Shown piece by piece: positions 25,301 to 38,600 of a DNA stretch of 64,000 nt. A program made the position numbers and the translations under genes. The DNA is from Hemicentrotus pulcherrimus (taxonomy: Eukaryota; Echinodermata; Echinoidea; Camarodonta; Strongylocentrotidae), in NCBI GenBank assembly GCA_003118195.1, contig BEXV01000757.1, positions 49,110 to 113,109 on the forward strand, written 5' to 3'. The notes below the pieces were generated by a model. The model saw only the letters and a program-made list of their open reading frames with translations, did no database searches and was not told the DNA's origin. The first letter of the stretch is position 1. Every line of letters begins with the position of its first letter.

Positions 25301-28300
25301 TTCTCTTCAGCTTTATAACATCTCCATGGTAGGCAAACTGCTCTGCCCAACCGATGCAGCGAGTTTACCAATGCCCATGCCGAGCTCTAAGAAGAGTTCA
25401 TTGACTACCAATTCATTTTCTTCAAGGCCTATTCCAGGAGTTCTTTGGGCAGAATTGACTCAACATCCTGTGTATAAATGCTAGAGATGTTTTACATCCT
25501 TCTCTGCTATTTTTTCCCCTTTAGGTTTACAACGTCTACATGGCAGGCAGACTGCTCTGCTCCCACCGATACAGCGAGTTTGCCAACGTCCACGCCAAAC
25601 TCAAGAGGGAGTTCATCGACTACCAGTTTCCTAAGTTTCCCGGCAAGTGGCCCTTCACGCTATCCGATCAGCAGCTTGACACAAGGAGAAGAAGCCTAGA
25701 GCATTACATAGAGAAAGGTAACGGATGCATGATTGGATTTTGTGGGAAGAGACCTGGGAAGTGTATCACAGAGACTAAGATCGACTTTAAGTCTGACTTA
25801 ATTATGGCAGGCCGTTCATGCCACTGTTTACTCTCACCATTAACTGGCATTCCTCACTCAAGGGACGTACAAATCATAAATCTATAAAATTTACATTTAT
25901 TGATAATTCTTTATTGAAAGAAAATTATTATCTAAAGCTCATAATGGTAAGAGCAACCGGTGGCATGAATGGCCTGCCATAGAGTATTCCAACTTGAATG
26001 TACAGTCTGATAGAGAATTTTCTTGAGGGAAACTATAGATTTTTGAAGTTGTTTAGTACAGGACAAATAGGAGGGGAGCTCGCGATATACACCACAGAGT
26101 TGCCAATTTGTGTTTGATTGATTGCACCTTCAATAATTCATAGCTTTCTTCATTTTAATTGGTTTTTGCTTGAACTTTCCCTGACCCATTTCTCTCATTT
26201 TTTTTTTTTTTTGTTGTTGCTTCTATTTAACCCAACAACCTTCTGGAACTTGGTACATGATATTACACAGCAAAAAGGACAAACATTTTGGTTTTGATGA
26301 TTTGTTGTTGTTGCTCAGGTTATAGTGAATCAAAAAAGTGATTATGCAATATTCTTTGGATGATTTTACTTTAACTACCAAATTGATTAAGGGGTAATCC
26401 AACCCTTGTAGTAAATTCATCTTCATGAAAAAGCAGTAAAATTAAATTGTTGTCATTTTTTATGTTGGATAAAATGGGAAAGTTGTCCACCACTACACAA
26501 CAGACACAACAGACACATTTCTGATTCAGCAAACTTGAAGAGCCCATATGTATAGTGATTACAACTTTCAAAAATTCATAACTTTCCCATTTTTTGTCCG
26601 ATTCCATTCAAACTTTCACTCGTCTACTTATCAAGATTGGATTCCCTTTAACTTCTCTACTGGTTCTTGATAGACAAGATGGAAAAAAGTCTGTATTTTC
26701 ATTTCATCAGTATAACATGATTGAAAGAAGGCAGCGTCATGAATTTACAAGAGTACTTTATTCTGATAGTCTCTATCTATTATGGTCCTCCTCGATCAAA
26801 CTTGTACACATTGGAGACTAGTTCTGTCATCGACAAGCCTTCTGTCGACAACCTTGTCGATAAAAGTGCATTTTTACGGGAAGGCGACATGTCGACAGGG
26901 ACAGTATATTGTGGACAAGAATCAACCCATTTATAGGCTTTACACACACTTTGAATCATTTTACAAACAACACTGTTTTTATAACAAAACACTTAGGTTT
27001 TGTGTAATTTGTATTTCAAAGTTACACAAACTCGAAATCAGTCATCTTACTTACACGGTTGCAGCAAATAAAAATCATTCACGAACAATTGTTGGCATGC
27101 ATGCCGGCCGGCCGTACCGGTCGGTCTGCATGGCCTGGGGATGTTGAGAATATGAAGCGGTGAATCCCCATGATCACATGACAGACCTAGTACCTAATTA
27201 GCGGCCGCAGCGTGTACGTACCGCACGACGTGCACGTCGTACGCGCAACTAGTTTCGTGCATATTCAATCACTGCGACGTCATGGGGCAAAGTGTAGCTG
27301 CTAGCCTAACTGTCCTGACTTGCGAAGAAGATGATTTCAGGAGGAAAGAAATTATTTTGCTTGCTAACGTAGAAGTGATGTATTTTTTTTTTTTTCATTT
27401 TATATTTTGAGAGTATTTTTCCAAACAAATATTGTTTGATTCACCACGGTGTACAATGCAGTACACCGCAGAGCAGTGACTGCATGGCGTGCATGCACCA
27501 CTCGCTGCAGTGCCAGTACCAGTCAATAACAGTACCGTACCTTACGACCGTCAGGAAGGATTGCATTCTTCCAACCATTTGTCGACAATGTGTCGTTGTC
27601 GGCTAAAATTCAAGACGACATGTCGACAAACANGCCGGCCGGCCGTACCGGTCGGTCTGCATGGCCTGGGGATGTTGAGAATATGAAGCGGTGAATCCCC
27701 ATGATCACATGACAGACCTAGTACCTAATTAGCGGCCGCAGCGTGTACGTACCGCACGACGTGCACGTCGTACGCGCAACTAGTTTCGTGCATATTCAAT
27801 CACTGCGACGTCATGGGGCAAAGTGTAGCTGCTAGCCTAACTGTCCTGACTTGCGAAGAAGATGATTTCAGGAGGAAAGAAATTATTTTGCTTGCTAACG
27901 TAGAAGTGATGTATTTTTTTTTTTTTCATTTTATATTTTGAGAGTATTTTTCCAAACAAATATTGTTTGATTCACCACGGTGTACAATGCAGTACACCGC
28001 AGAGCAGTGACTGCATGGCGTGCATGCACCACTCGCTGCAGTGCCAGTACCAGTCAATAACAGTACCGTACCTTACGACCGTCAGGAAGGATTGCATTCT
28101 TCCAACCATTTGTCGGCTAAAATTCAAGACGACATGTCGACAAACATTTTTTTTTCTCGATGACAGCACTATTGGAGACATAATCAGACTTGTCTGGGTT
28201 ATTTTGAAACATGATGATCATAATGAAATCAATCTAGTTGTGAAGGAGTCTTCTTACAAAAGTAATTTTGCCAATACTTTATGGAAGGAGGGACTTTGAT

Positions 28301-29626
28301 TAACAAATTACTTTTTTTACTGAAACATTATTTGACTTTTGATTCAGTCATTATTATACAAATAATTCATGTTTGAGAGTGCATTAGTGAATGTGCACTG
28401 CTCACAAGTTAAGTCACAGACCTATCGAGTTCATTATCAGGTTAATTGCGACTAAACCAAATTCAGTGGATATAATTAATGCACGAGCTTCAAAAAATGA
28501 TTTATTTGTTTTTACATGAAAATAGTAGTAAACATGTTAGTTGAGACATAAGCAAAATACCTTATAAAAATGCCAAGAATGGCACAACCCCCATGGGGGC
28601 CGTCCATTTGATTTGAATGACATCACAGTATATAAGAGCAGCCAAACAGTGTGCCTAACGCTGTGTTGTGGCATGCGCCTGTAAGGCCAAAAATAAAAAC
28701 TTGTTGTATTGCCCTTTGCGACCGACCCCAAAATCCAAAATCTGTGGTCGGCATTTTAAAAAAGTCTTCTTTTTTTTTTTTTTAAAGCTTATCTGCCGTA
28801 GTTTACAGGAGGGATTACACCGCCTTGCAAGGTCACTGGACAGGTGGTTATCTCATCAACTCAGCTCTCAGTTAACATAAGAAAAAGAGATCATGGGGGA
28901 CCAATGGTCACCGATTAAGCACTGTTTGTTATATAGAGGGCGTAAGTAACTACAAGTAGTGCAGTGGGCCTTTAAACCGTTTTTTTTTAAGAAGTTTTTG
29001 TATTAATGAATAAAAAAATATGTATTTTGTTTGACTAAGGTTTAATGCATAAAATCAAATTATTCCAAACAAACTTCACATTGCTAGCAAGTCTTACAGG
29101 TAGTTAAAAACCAACTTCGTCAGCATGAAAGCACAGAGTGTTGTCTCAACACAACATTGCTAACCATAGATTATTATGAGGTGAAAAGGATATGAATGGA
29201 ATGATTACTCTGAAACACATGAATAAAGCATTAAAAACTAAGAAATATGAAATATCAGCCAAAAAAGGGTTATTATGAGGTGAAAAAGATATGAATGAAA
29301 TGATTACTCTGAAACACATGAATAAAGCAATAAAAACTAAGAAATATCAGCCAAAAAAGGGCGGGGGAAAATAAAGAAAAAAGAGAGCAACAAAAAAACA
29401 AAAAACAAAATTACATCCTTTCCAACCGACCGACCCATGTTTTGGCACCTAAAGGGCAATACAACAAGTTTTTATTTTAGACCTAATCCAGCTAATAATG
29501 GAAGTTACAAAATGATTCAGCCGAGGACGCAGTTTCAAACCTGAGTCATGTCTTTCGAATGGTGACGTTAAAGGTCGGTCCCCAGACATAATCATATCTG
29601 ATTGATACACGTCTGTAAAAAACCAA

Positions 29627-29660
<34 letters not shown>

Positions 29661-32600
29661 AGTATGCTCCTCAGTGTACGCATCAATGTCCTTGCTGTTT
29701 AAAACTGTGTGCATTTCATCGCGCCTTAATTTTGTACATATCAAAGATAGGCAAGTACGCGCATCTTGGACATGCATTATCGCTTTTAGCCGGATGTCAT
29801 CATTTTTTATGGGAACTTGTTTGCACAGCGGGCATGGTAGGAAAGAATGATGAACGGCCGCGTGGTGTCATTTGACCAATTAGAATGCCCATATTCTTCA
29901 ACTCTCTTATAATCAGTATTCATCTTATCATGAATGGCAATTTATGCAGCATCATATTTGGCTGTAATTGATATCTTGGAAGTTGAGAATTATTTTTCTG
30001 AAAATATAGGTCAGCAGAACCGTCTCTTCTCAACCCAGAGCTGTCAGGGGAACTCTGGTTTCTACCCGGGTATGCATGCCTAATGAAAACCGAAGCAAAT
30101 TAGATACAATGTGGTCAATACCAATTCACTTAGAATTCTCTGGCGACGCGAATCCAACAATATGCAGACACAACAATATACAGCCACTCTTTTCAGTCTC
30201 TCCCGAAAATTGTGATTGAATCAGATTTTGATGTCGGCTGATGCTATCACTTCCTCTGAATGTATCAATGGAAATTAAGTTAGTCTGAATTTTTTCCTCA
30301 AATGAAGACAACAATATTACATTTTTAGGTGTATACCCCCTCCCCTCTCTCGTTCTCAAATCATGAAATTTGCTGTTATATTGGAGGTTTTTTAGCAATT
30401 TTGTTTGACTGTAGAACAGGGAAAGTTCATACTTGGTCAAGCGTACTTTTGACAAATTTCTGTAAATCTGACACTGTTGGGATATATGTTGGATTTCATT
30501 TATGGTATTCTTTTATACATTTTACCTATGTGTACCGAAATATCAGATTTTCCCACTACCGTACATTTTGTGAATAACTAATAAAGTGTCGTGTCTCTGT
30601 CATTTTGCAGCATGAGACTTAGTATGAAACTTTTTTATAAAGAAAATCATCAGTTTCTGCCTTGGCCTTTCATAATATATCTTGTGCAAAAATAAAAGTA
30701 TAGAATTTTTTAAAGGAGAAAATTTGACGAGTTACAGGATCCCGATATTGGTTATTTTGAATGACAAAGAACATCTGTGTCACTGCTAAAACCTGCTTTT
30801 CCTTATACATCATGTAAAGTTATGGTATTTCTGATAAAGAGTATTCAACAATTCTGATAGCAAATATCATTGATTTGTTTATGTTAGTGAAAAACAGCAT
30901 CTGATTTGTTGTGCTCAATCCTTTTCTTCTTCAATATCATCATCATTAGTTTTGTTGATAAGTAAAATGAATTGTACATTTTTTGCGGCTGAATATTCAA
31001 GTACTCGAGTAGTTGCCAACAGTGCAAGTACTCGAGCATTCAACTACTCGTTGCAGCCCTAGTGACTAATATTGATCACATCATTTTTTTTTCATTTATT
31101 AACACCTTCCGTTTTGTTACATAATCCTGCAATATATTTATATGATCAATTGTTCATATTGATGACAAGTTAAAACAAATCATGTTTTTCTTGCCAAGTG
31201 CCAATTCTAAACCCTGTAAATTTGCATGGAAGAAGAAGCGAGAGAAGCACAGCAGTATAGAGATAAGAGCAACTCCAGTGAAATACAAAAATAGAATACT
31301 TCTTAAGTTTTGTAACATCTTACCTGTTCATGTAGATGGTAAAGAATATCAATTATATCCTTTTCATGGAGAAAAAATAGTATCACCTGCTGTTTTGTTG
31401 CTAAATCCTGGAATCTTTTCAAGATCATCATCAGTCATTCATTTTGGAGACAAATAAAAACAAATTTAATTTTACTTGCTGGATACCCTAGTAAAACGTT
31501 AAAATTCTTCATAGAAGAAGAAGCTAGGACATGCACTAGTTTGGAGATAAGGGCATACTGGTGACAGTTTTAAAATAAAAGTATTTATGAAAACACAATT
31601 TTACCAAGTAAGACCCAATTAAGTTGTTAGAATATCAATTTCATGAAAAAATAGTATCACCTGCTATTTTTTGCTGCTTAATCCTGCAATTTTTCAAGAT
31701 CATCATCAATTTTTCATTTTGACTACAAGAAAAACAAGTTGCCCAATGCCCTTTCAAAATGCTTTAATTTTTCATAGAAGAAGAAGCTAGGAAAGGCACC
31801 CATACAGTGAAATATGAATTATTGGTGAAACAATGACCTTTATGGGATTGCTGCCCTTCATCTCAGCACAAATGGATTCTTACAAATCAGCAAGATTTAA
31901 GGCTAGGCTACACGGCAGGTGGATTTGGCTAGGATGCCACTTTAAAGGTAGACTCTAAACCTGGGAATCACGGAAATGGAAAGAAAAAAGACTGTTTTAA
32001 GACACAGGTAAAGCATTGTTGGTTATATGTGTTGATTTGCAATACCGAGGTGATGCAGAGATTGGCTAGAGATTTAGGATTAGGATATTTGTTGAATATT
32101 TGTTTTGGGGGCAAGATTGTGCATCATGGATTTGTTTGGTTTAGAGTTGGAAAGTGTATAGTTTTGATTCATTTTCATGATTTTGATAATATTTGTGTTC
32201 AAAAGATAATGTTTGAAATGAATGCAGGTCACAGTAAATGCAAAAATACTGAGCTTTATCTCCAGTGCAATTTCTTTTTTATCCTTCCTCAAATTGAGAT
32301 AGCTTACATAGATTGTGGTGATTAATGGGTAACAGGTGATCCTTTCTTAGTGATATCGAAGATGGTTGTCTTGGTTGGACCATATCGTCTTTTGAGATCC
32401 AGAAGGGCATCAACTCATCTTTTTACATGAAGCCAATGCTCTTCTGGCTCCGAACAGTGGTCAGTGTATGCTACATGATAAAAGCAATAATCATTCTAAA
32501 TGAAATAAGGGCAAAGGCAGTTTTATCAAGAAAGTACAGTGATGAATCAATGTGATATTTTGATTCACAATGGTATCAGTGTATAATGATCTTCAGTAGA

Positions 32601-35600
32601 TATGAAAATGTCTGTTTGGAGCTGGAAGAGCAGTTTATTATATCATTTCATGTGGTTCCAAACAAACAATATCTCCTGGTACGTACCTGCCAACCCTTCC
32701 AAATAATCCGTAATATTCTGAATTTTAGGATTTTAAGGATGTGAAAATTCAGAATATTCAGATTTTTTTTATTTTATTTTTTTATTTAAAAAAAAAAAAA
32801 TCTTTATTGCTAAAGCCAAATTAAGATTGTTTTATCATGTGCCGGGAGTTAAAATTTCACATATTGCGTGACTTGGAATAGCTGCATGATCGAGCAGCGA
32901 ATTTGTATTGGCTTTTTTTTACAGAGACCGCGTATTGGCAATTACACTACCGCTGCATGTGCAAACATCTTTACAGATTTCTTATATTCGAAGGCACACC
33001 GTCCTAGAAATTCCTAATTATTGTTTTCAAATATTGGCAGGTATGCTGGTGTAGTCACTCTTCTGGTATTAACCGTTCATCAAGATAATACATTTTGTCT
33101 GGTAAAAGCCAGAAGGGCATTAACAGTGTACTAAGGTATATGTATAAAGTTAACATCCTTCTGGCTCTCAATAGGCAATTTATCTGTATGAACATTTCAT
33201 AATATATTCATTCTGCTTGGAACCAGAAAGAAGTTAAATCTGTGTAAAAATCATATGATGTACTGCCCCTCCTTTTTCTTTTCTCCTTTTATCATAGCAT
33301 TTTTGGGGGGTCCTTTGCATAATGTACAAATGAGTTGGTTAAATTTAGGTTGGGTTTTCACATTGCTCATTCTTTGTCTTGTCCAAGGCTAGACTGATCA
33401 GATGTTTGTTGGATTTTGATGACCTTTTTGTCTGCGATTCTGGAGCATATGGAGACGGGAAAAGAGTGCCCAGATCCTACTGGGAAAGGAATCACTGCGC
33501 CAAAAGACCTTCAAAATTCTCGCATCATTATAAAGTGCCCCTACATTTCCCTGTAACTCTTAGAGCAACATGTCATTGGTATTATGTTACGTTAGACCTT
33601 TTTACTCCTAGATGCTGCCTGGAAAGCCCTAAATGTAGCCTGACCCAGCTAAAAGAAACCCAATCTAATTTTTTAGCCGATTTCTCAGCTGGTCGAGCGA
33701 GAAAGCTTTTCTCCAGTGGCATGCCACAGTGCTGTTTGTTTTCTTAGCTTACTGTCTCCCAAGCTAGGTACGAAAGATTGCACATCAACATTCGAAAGGC
33801 CACCCATGTACCTCATGGAAAAATAATGATGCGAGATGCTTATGAACACAGAACTGTAATCATTGAGATTGGTCATGTTGATTGCTAGGAACAGGTTTAA
33901 AAGGTAAAATCAAAGATTTAGAATTCAAAGAGTTTTTTTGTCTTTTCGTGTTTAGTCTGGATTCATCTTATCCTTCATACTGATGTAATAAAATCTCATT
34001 TTACTGCCAGGACAACAGTCCAATTATTCAGTTTTTCTTTTAAATTGATGAAGAAAATGAAAAAAAACCTGTTGGGAGGGAGAAGGGTATTGGTATTATG
34101 TTTAAGTATGTCAATTAACATCCTTCTGGCACTCAGCAGAAAAATATTATAGCATCAATACCTATTTTGAAATTTGTGAATTTGAAACAGATATATTCAG
34201 ATACCTATTAAGCAAGTAAAAAAGCAACTATCAGTGTTGTCATTTTACCACATGGAAACATTAATGTAAAACAATTTCATATCAATAGTAGATAACAGAG
34301 TTCAGCCTCTGGTGATCCAACATTTGATGCGGCAGCAGTAGCTCCAAGCTAAACTTGTAATATCGTCCTTGTTTTCACGAAGTGACGGTAGTGAGGAAAA
34401 TCGTAACGCAAAGTGAATGCAATTTTTTTTCACTACCGTCACTTCGTGAAAACAGCGACGATATGTGTATTAGAAGTGTGGCAGTTTAGGTTAATGTTGG
34501 GTTTTGTCTTTAGATAATGGCGTGGTATAAGGTTTTGGTGTAGGGTTTAATATTATGTTTGGTATGGGGTTAGGATTAGAGATTGGAATAGGATTTTGGT
34601 GTAAGGTTATGATTAGGGTTTGGTATAGGGTTTGGATTTGGGTTTTGTTATAGGGTTTGGTACAGTACATGGTTTGGTATAGGGTTTAGTTTAGGATTTG
34701 GTGTAAGGCTTAGTATAAGGTTGGTATGAGTTTTGTTACAAGTGTCTTGTCCAGGGTTAAAGTTTGCAATCAGAATAGTACAGGAAATTGACAGTGGAAT
34801 AATACTTCATCAAAGCACTGTCAGAGAACTAATTCCCTCTTTAATTCCATGAATGGTCTTTATTTGTTCTCCTTCATGTGAACCTCATTGCATCACTGCT
34901 TTAAAGCTGAAGATGATAATGCATTGGTATGTGTTCATTTGAAGTGTTCTGCCTGGTTAAGAAAACATTGGATGAATAGCACTTCTAAACGTTGACCTTG
35001 ACATTTCACCTAGGGTAAACTTAATGATAAGCTCGACTTCTGGTAATGATTTTTTTTTAATTCGCCCAGAATCTAACAAAACTTACACAGAATGTTCAAG
35101 ATTACAAGTAAATGACATGTGCCAAACGAAGTTGGTTGAACATGTATGGGAGTTAAGTAATGAGAATAGAAAGATAAAGAAATCAAGGTAAGTAGGCCCG
35201 ACATTGTCTCAGGTCACTATGTGCAAATGAGAGTTGTAGTTTTTACTGAAGATGATTTCCAGCAAGTTTTTGTGAGGTTCTTTTATTTCACCGGTTCAAA
35301 CAATCTACTGCAGGATAAACAATCCAGAATGAATGATAACCATTTTCTCTTGACATATACGATACCCATACCAGAGCTCAAGATTAGCTATAAGTAGACA
35401 ATGTATATTTACACTGAAACCACTTACCCATACAGATATGAGATAGTTTTGGGTACTAATCAAGGAAAAAAGGCCAACGCCAACATTGTTTTCTTTTTCT
35501 TCAGTCATACCTAGGGAACATTTTGCCCAAATGGAAATAAAGTTGAAATAAGCTCATATCTTCAGTAGATAGCAGAGCTCAACCTTTTTTCCTAAAATAC

Positions 35601-38600
35601 ACAAAACTCTTCATCTTTGCCCCTACATGTGCATGACAATTATGCATCATCCCTATCTGAAGATGATAATGCAATACTTTGTGTTCATTTTAAGTGTTCT
35701 CCCAGTTTATAAGACCTAGACAAAATGATTGATAGTTAAATAGCACTTCTAAATGTTAACCTTGACATTTCAATATATAGGTTGAACTTAATAGACCAGA
35801 CATAGCTACCCTGAAAACCACACACACAGATATCCTCATGTGGGCTAAGTATTAGATTTAACACATATGAGATATTTCATATGTATACTAATCTTTCAAG
35901 TGACACACATCTTACCAATGGGTATGCTTTTCCACTTGAAAGAAATATATTTTCAGTAGATAGCAGAGCTCAAAGATAAAGTTGAGTTCTGGTCATGCGA
36001 TGGCATTGTGAAAGATAAAGTTGATCATTTATCATTTAAGGATTGGTGTGTACTGCAAAGTTAGGCCAAGTCTTGGTAAAGTAGCAAGCACCGTACTCAG
36101 AAATATGTATATATGACTAGACAAATATGTGGCATGAAAATCGGGCCTCTTTTTTAAGCTGTTACTTGTCATACTTAGAATATGAAGGCATTTGAAGAGC
36201 CATGCTTTTCAGGAAACATTTTTTCTCTCATGTTCTTCTACAACTGCATATTAACAATAAAACATTCACAAATGATGTTTCACCTCTTTCCAGAACTCAA
36301 CCTTCTCTTTAACCTTTTCTTTAAATGCACATAACTCTTCATCTATGCCCCTACATATGCATGGCAATGCATCACCTCTGTCTGAAGATGATAATCCATT
36401 AGTATGGATTCGTTTCAAGTGTTTTCCCAGGATATGAAGACATTGACAGAATGCTTGAGGATGAATAGCACTTATAAATGTTAACCCTGACATTTAAATG
36501 CTCAATTAATTCCAGAGGATAAGGGTAACTGAACCCATTGACTACTACATTATCATTCCCATATGTTGAAGTACAGGGAATACCTGGGGGGGGGGGGGGG
36601 GGNNNNNNNNNNNNNNNNNNNNNNNNNNNNNNNNNNNNNNNNNNNNNNNNNNNNNNNNNNNNNNNNNNNNNNNNNNNNNNNNNNNNNNNNNNNNNNNNNN
36701 NNNNNNNNNNNNNNNNNNNNNNNNNNNNNNNNNNNNNNNNNNNNNNNNNNNNNNNNNNNNNNNNNNNNNNNNNNNNNNNNNNNNNNNNNNNNNNNNNNNN
36801 NNNNNNNNNNNNNNNNNNNNNNNNNNNNNNNNNNNNNNNNNNNNNNNNNNNNNNNNNNNNNNNNNNTGATCAATGAAAACTACAAACACAGGTATGCACA
36901 TACAGGACTAGAAATTGGAAATAAAGGGCAGTAGATAATTTTATACAAATTAGTAAACAAAGAATTAAGCATTGTCTTCTCTATTTCAGTTTTATGAGTG
37001 GAAACACGTTCCAACACAGAAATCAATTTGAAACAAACTCATATCTTCTGTAGATAAGCAGAGCTCAGCCTTCTTAAATAAATGTACAAAACTCTTCATC
37101 CCTTCATTTGTGTGCAAAACACATGACAATGCGACACTTCTGTCTGGAGATGATAATGCATGAGTATGGGTTCATTTGAAGTGTTCTCCTAGGCATTGAC
37201 AGACTGCTTGAGGGAGGATGAATAGCTCTTCTCAATGTTCGCCTTGACATTTCAAAGCTCATTTAATTTGAGGGGATAGGGGTGAGCCCTAAATGATTTT
37301 GTGGGTGATATAAGGTGTGTTTGCATAACTGATCAAATCTCCAAGGGCTAGGTATTGTTAATACATGTGACGTACAGTCCTTCAAGGGACAATAGGCCCA
37401 TTGGAACCTTGGTTTATTTGTTTTATTTTTCATGAAAGAATTTGTTTCCTAAAAAAAGGAGTTTATCTTGTGGATTCAGCTTGTAATTTTACACATTTCA
37501 ATATCTTGAAGCCCCTCTGCACTAGTTTGACCAGGAGGGATTAAACCTCCCTGCATGGTCACTGACGGGTGGTTATCTCATCAAATAAGCTCTCAATTAA
37601 AAGAAAAGAAAAAGAGGATCATAGGGGACCAATGGTCACCGATTAGGCATTGTTTGCTATATAGTGGGCGGAAGTTGCTATAAGTAGTGCAGTGGGGCTT
37701 TAAACAAAGATATTATAGTTAAACGTTCTTTATTTTCTGTCATTGGCAGGATGAAGGGTGAACCTTCATGATTTTGTAGGTGACTTGTGATGTGTTTGCA
37801 TTACAGATCATATCTCCTAGGGCATTCATGCATGTAAGATACAGTTATCTAATAAATAGATAAAATCTTAAGTGTTATGGTCTTGCTTCAAGGAATTTTT
37901 TTTTCAAGAATGGAATTTATCTCTCAAAGGAAGGTAATTACCTCTTTAAACACGCTGTAATATTTATTATGAAAATTATGATAGAAAGAAGGAGGGTAAA
38001 TCTAAATGACTTTTGTAGGTATCTTACATGTATGGTGTGTTTGCATAACAGATCATATCTTCTAGGGCACTGATACAATATGTAAGGTACAGTCTTTCAA
38101 GAGACAACATATGAGAAAGGCATAATCACTTACAAGTTAAGATACACCTGTTGTTTTTTCTTCTCCATGTGGAAAGATGGGGAGGAAACCCAAATGAGTT
38201 TGTGGTTGATTGTAAGGTGTGTTTTTATCACAGATCAACATATGAAACATCTGAATTTTAAGGATTTGACTATCACAAACTATCATGAATATTGTTTCCT
38301 TTGGAACCAACCCCTTTCTAATCCTAAAATATCTGTACTAATTTTACCTGATATGAGACTTCATTGTTACAATTACAATTTCATCTTTTAAATGTATTGA
38401 ACCTCGTCTGCGATTGATCTGAAGCAATCGCAAGTCCTCCAATCAATCAGAAGTTTTCAGTCTCCTATCAATTTTAAATAAGTTGCAACTATTCGCTACT
38501 GTTTATAAAAGCGGGGTTCTGAGGTTTATAGAATGCACCATTGTAATTTTGTAGCAGAAAATTTCTTATACAATGTGAGATAAAAATCTACCCCTCCATC

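Larger units (their letters stand above)
22329..25524 (+). other. SNX27 intron (3.2 kb)
   Basis: It holds a TIR element (22843-23232), a small hairpin element (23452-23572), one CCAGAAGG-family hairpin (24612-24690) and, next to the following exon, two decayed copies of that exon (25138-25478). Poly-C occurs at 25013-25024. No other gene is visible. Confidence 0.8.
28682..29484. mobile_element. TIR element, AAAATAAAAACTTGTTGTAT family, with nested insertions
   Basis: The left end TAAGGCCAAAAATAAAAACT and the right end AAGTTTTTATTTTAGACCTA mirror one another, and the arms continue through TTGTTGTATTGCCCTTT and CGACCGACCC. A shorter family member is at 61645-61842. This ~800-bp copy contains another TIR element (28781-28976) and a 99-bp tandem duplication (29171-29361). 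Confidence 0.75.
34280..38260. repeat. long-period degenerate tandem array
   Basis: A block order recurs about every 400-800 bp: GTAGATAGCAGAGCTCA (near 34290, 35555, 35955, 37045), CTGAAGATGATAATGCATTA with CATTT(G/C)AAGTGTTCTCC (near 34907, 35660, 36382, 37145), and TAGCACTTCTAAATGTTAACC with TTGACATTT (near 34977, 35743, 36467, 37215). From 37265 a second series (AAATGATTTTGTGGGTGAT, GTGTGTTTGCATAAC.GATCA, TA(A/C)AGT..TTCAAG) recurs near 37290, 37770, 38010 and 38195. Several mobile elements and a gap interrupt it. No frame runs through it. Confidence 0.65.

Noticed and set aside
25266..25484. Copy 2 of the PX exon as a working alternative exon
   Set aside because: A net one-base loss shifts the frame in the RYSEF region, and no donor matching the true exon end is present.
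26782..27147. 121-codon frame in the 26.8-27.1 kb region
   Set aside because: It crosses the left end of the hAT-type element and has no transposase or other similarity.
33379..33747. 122-codon + strand frame
   Set aside because: No recognisable domain, no matching splice signals, and composition like intron. A protein search with no hit in related species would confirm rejection.
36538..36934. Open frames of 106-123 codons on both strands
   Set aside because: They consist mainly of undetermined bases of the assembly gap and a poly-G or poly-C run.
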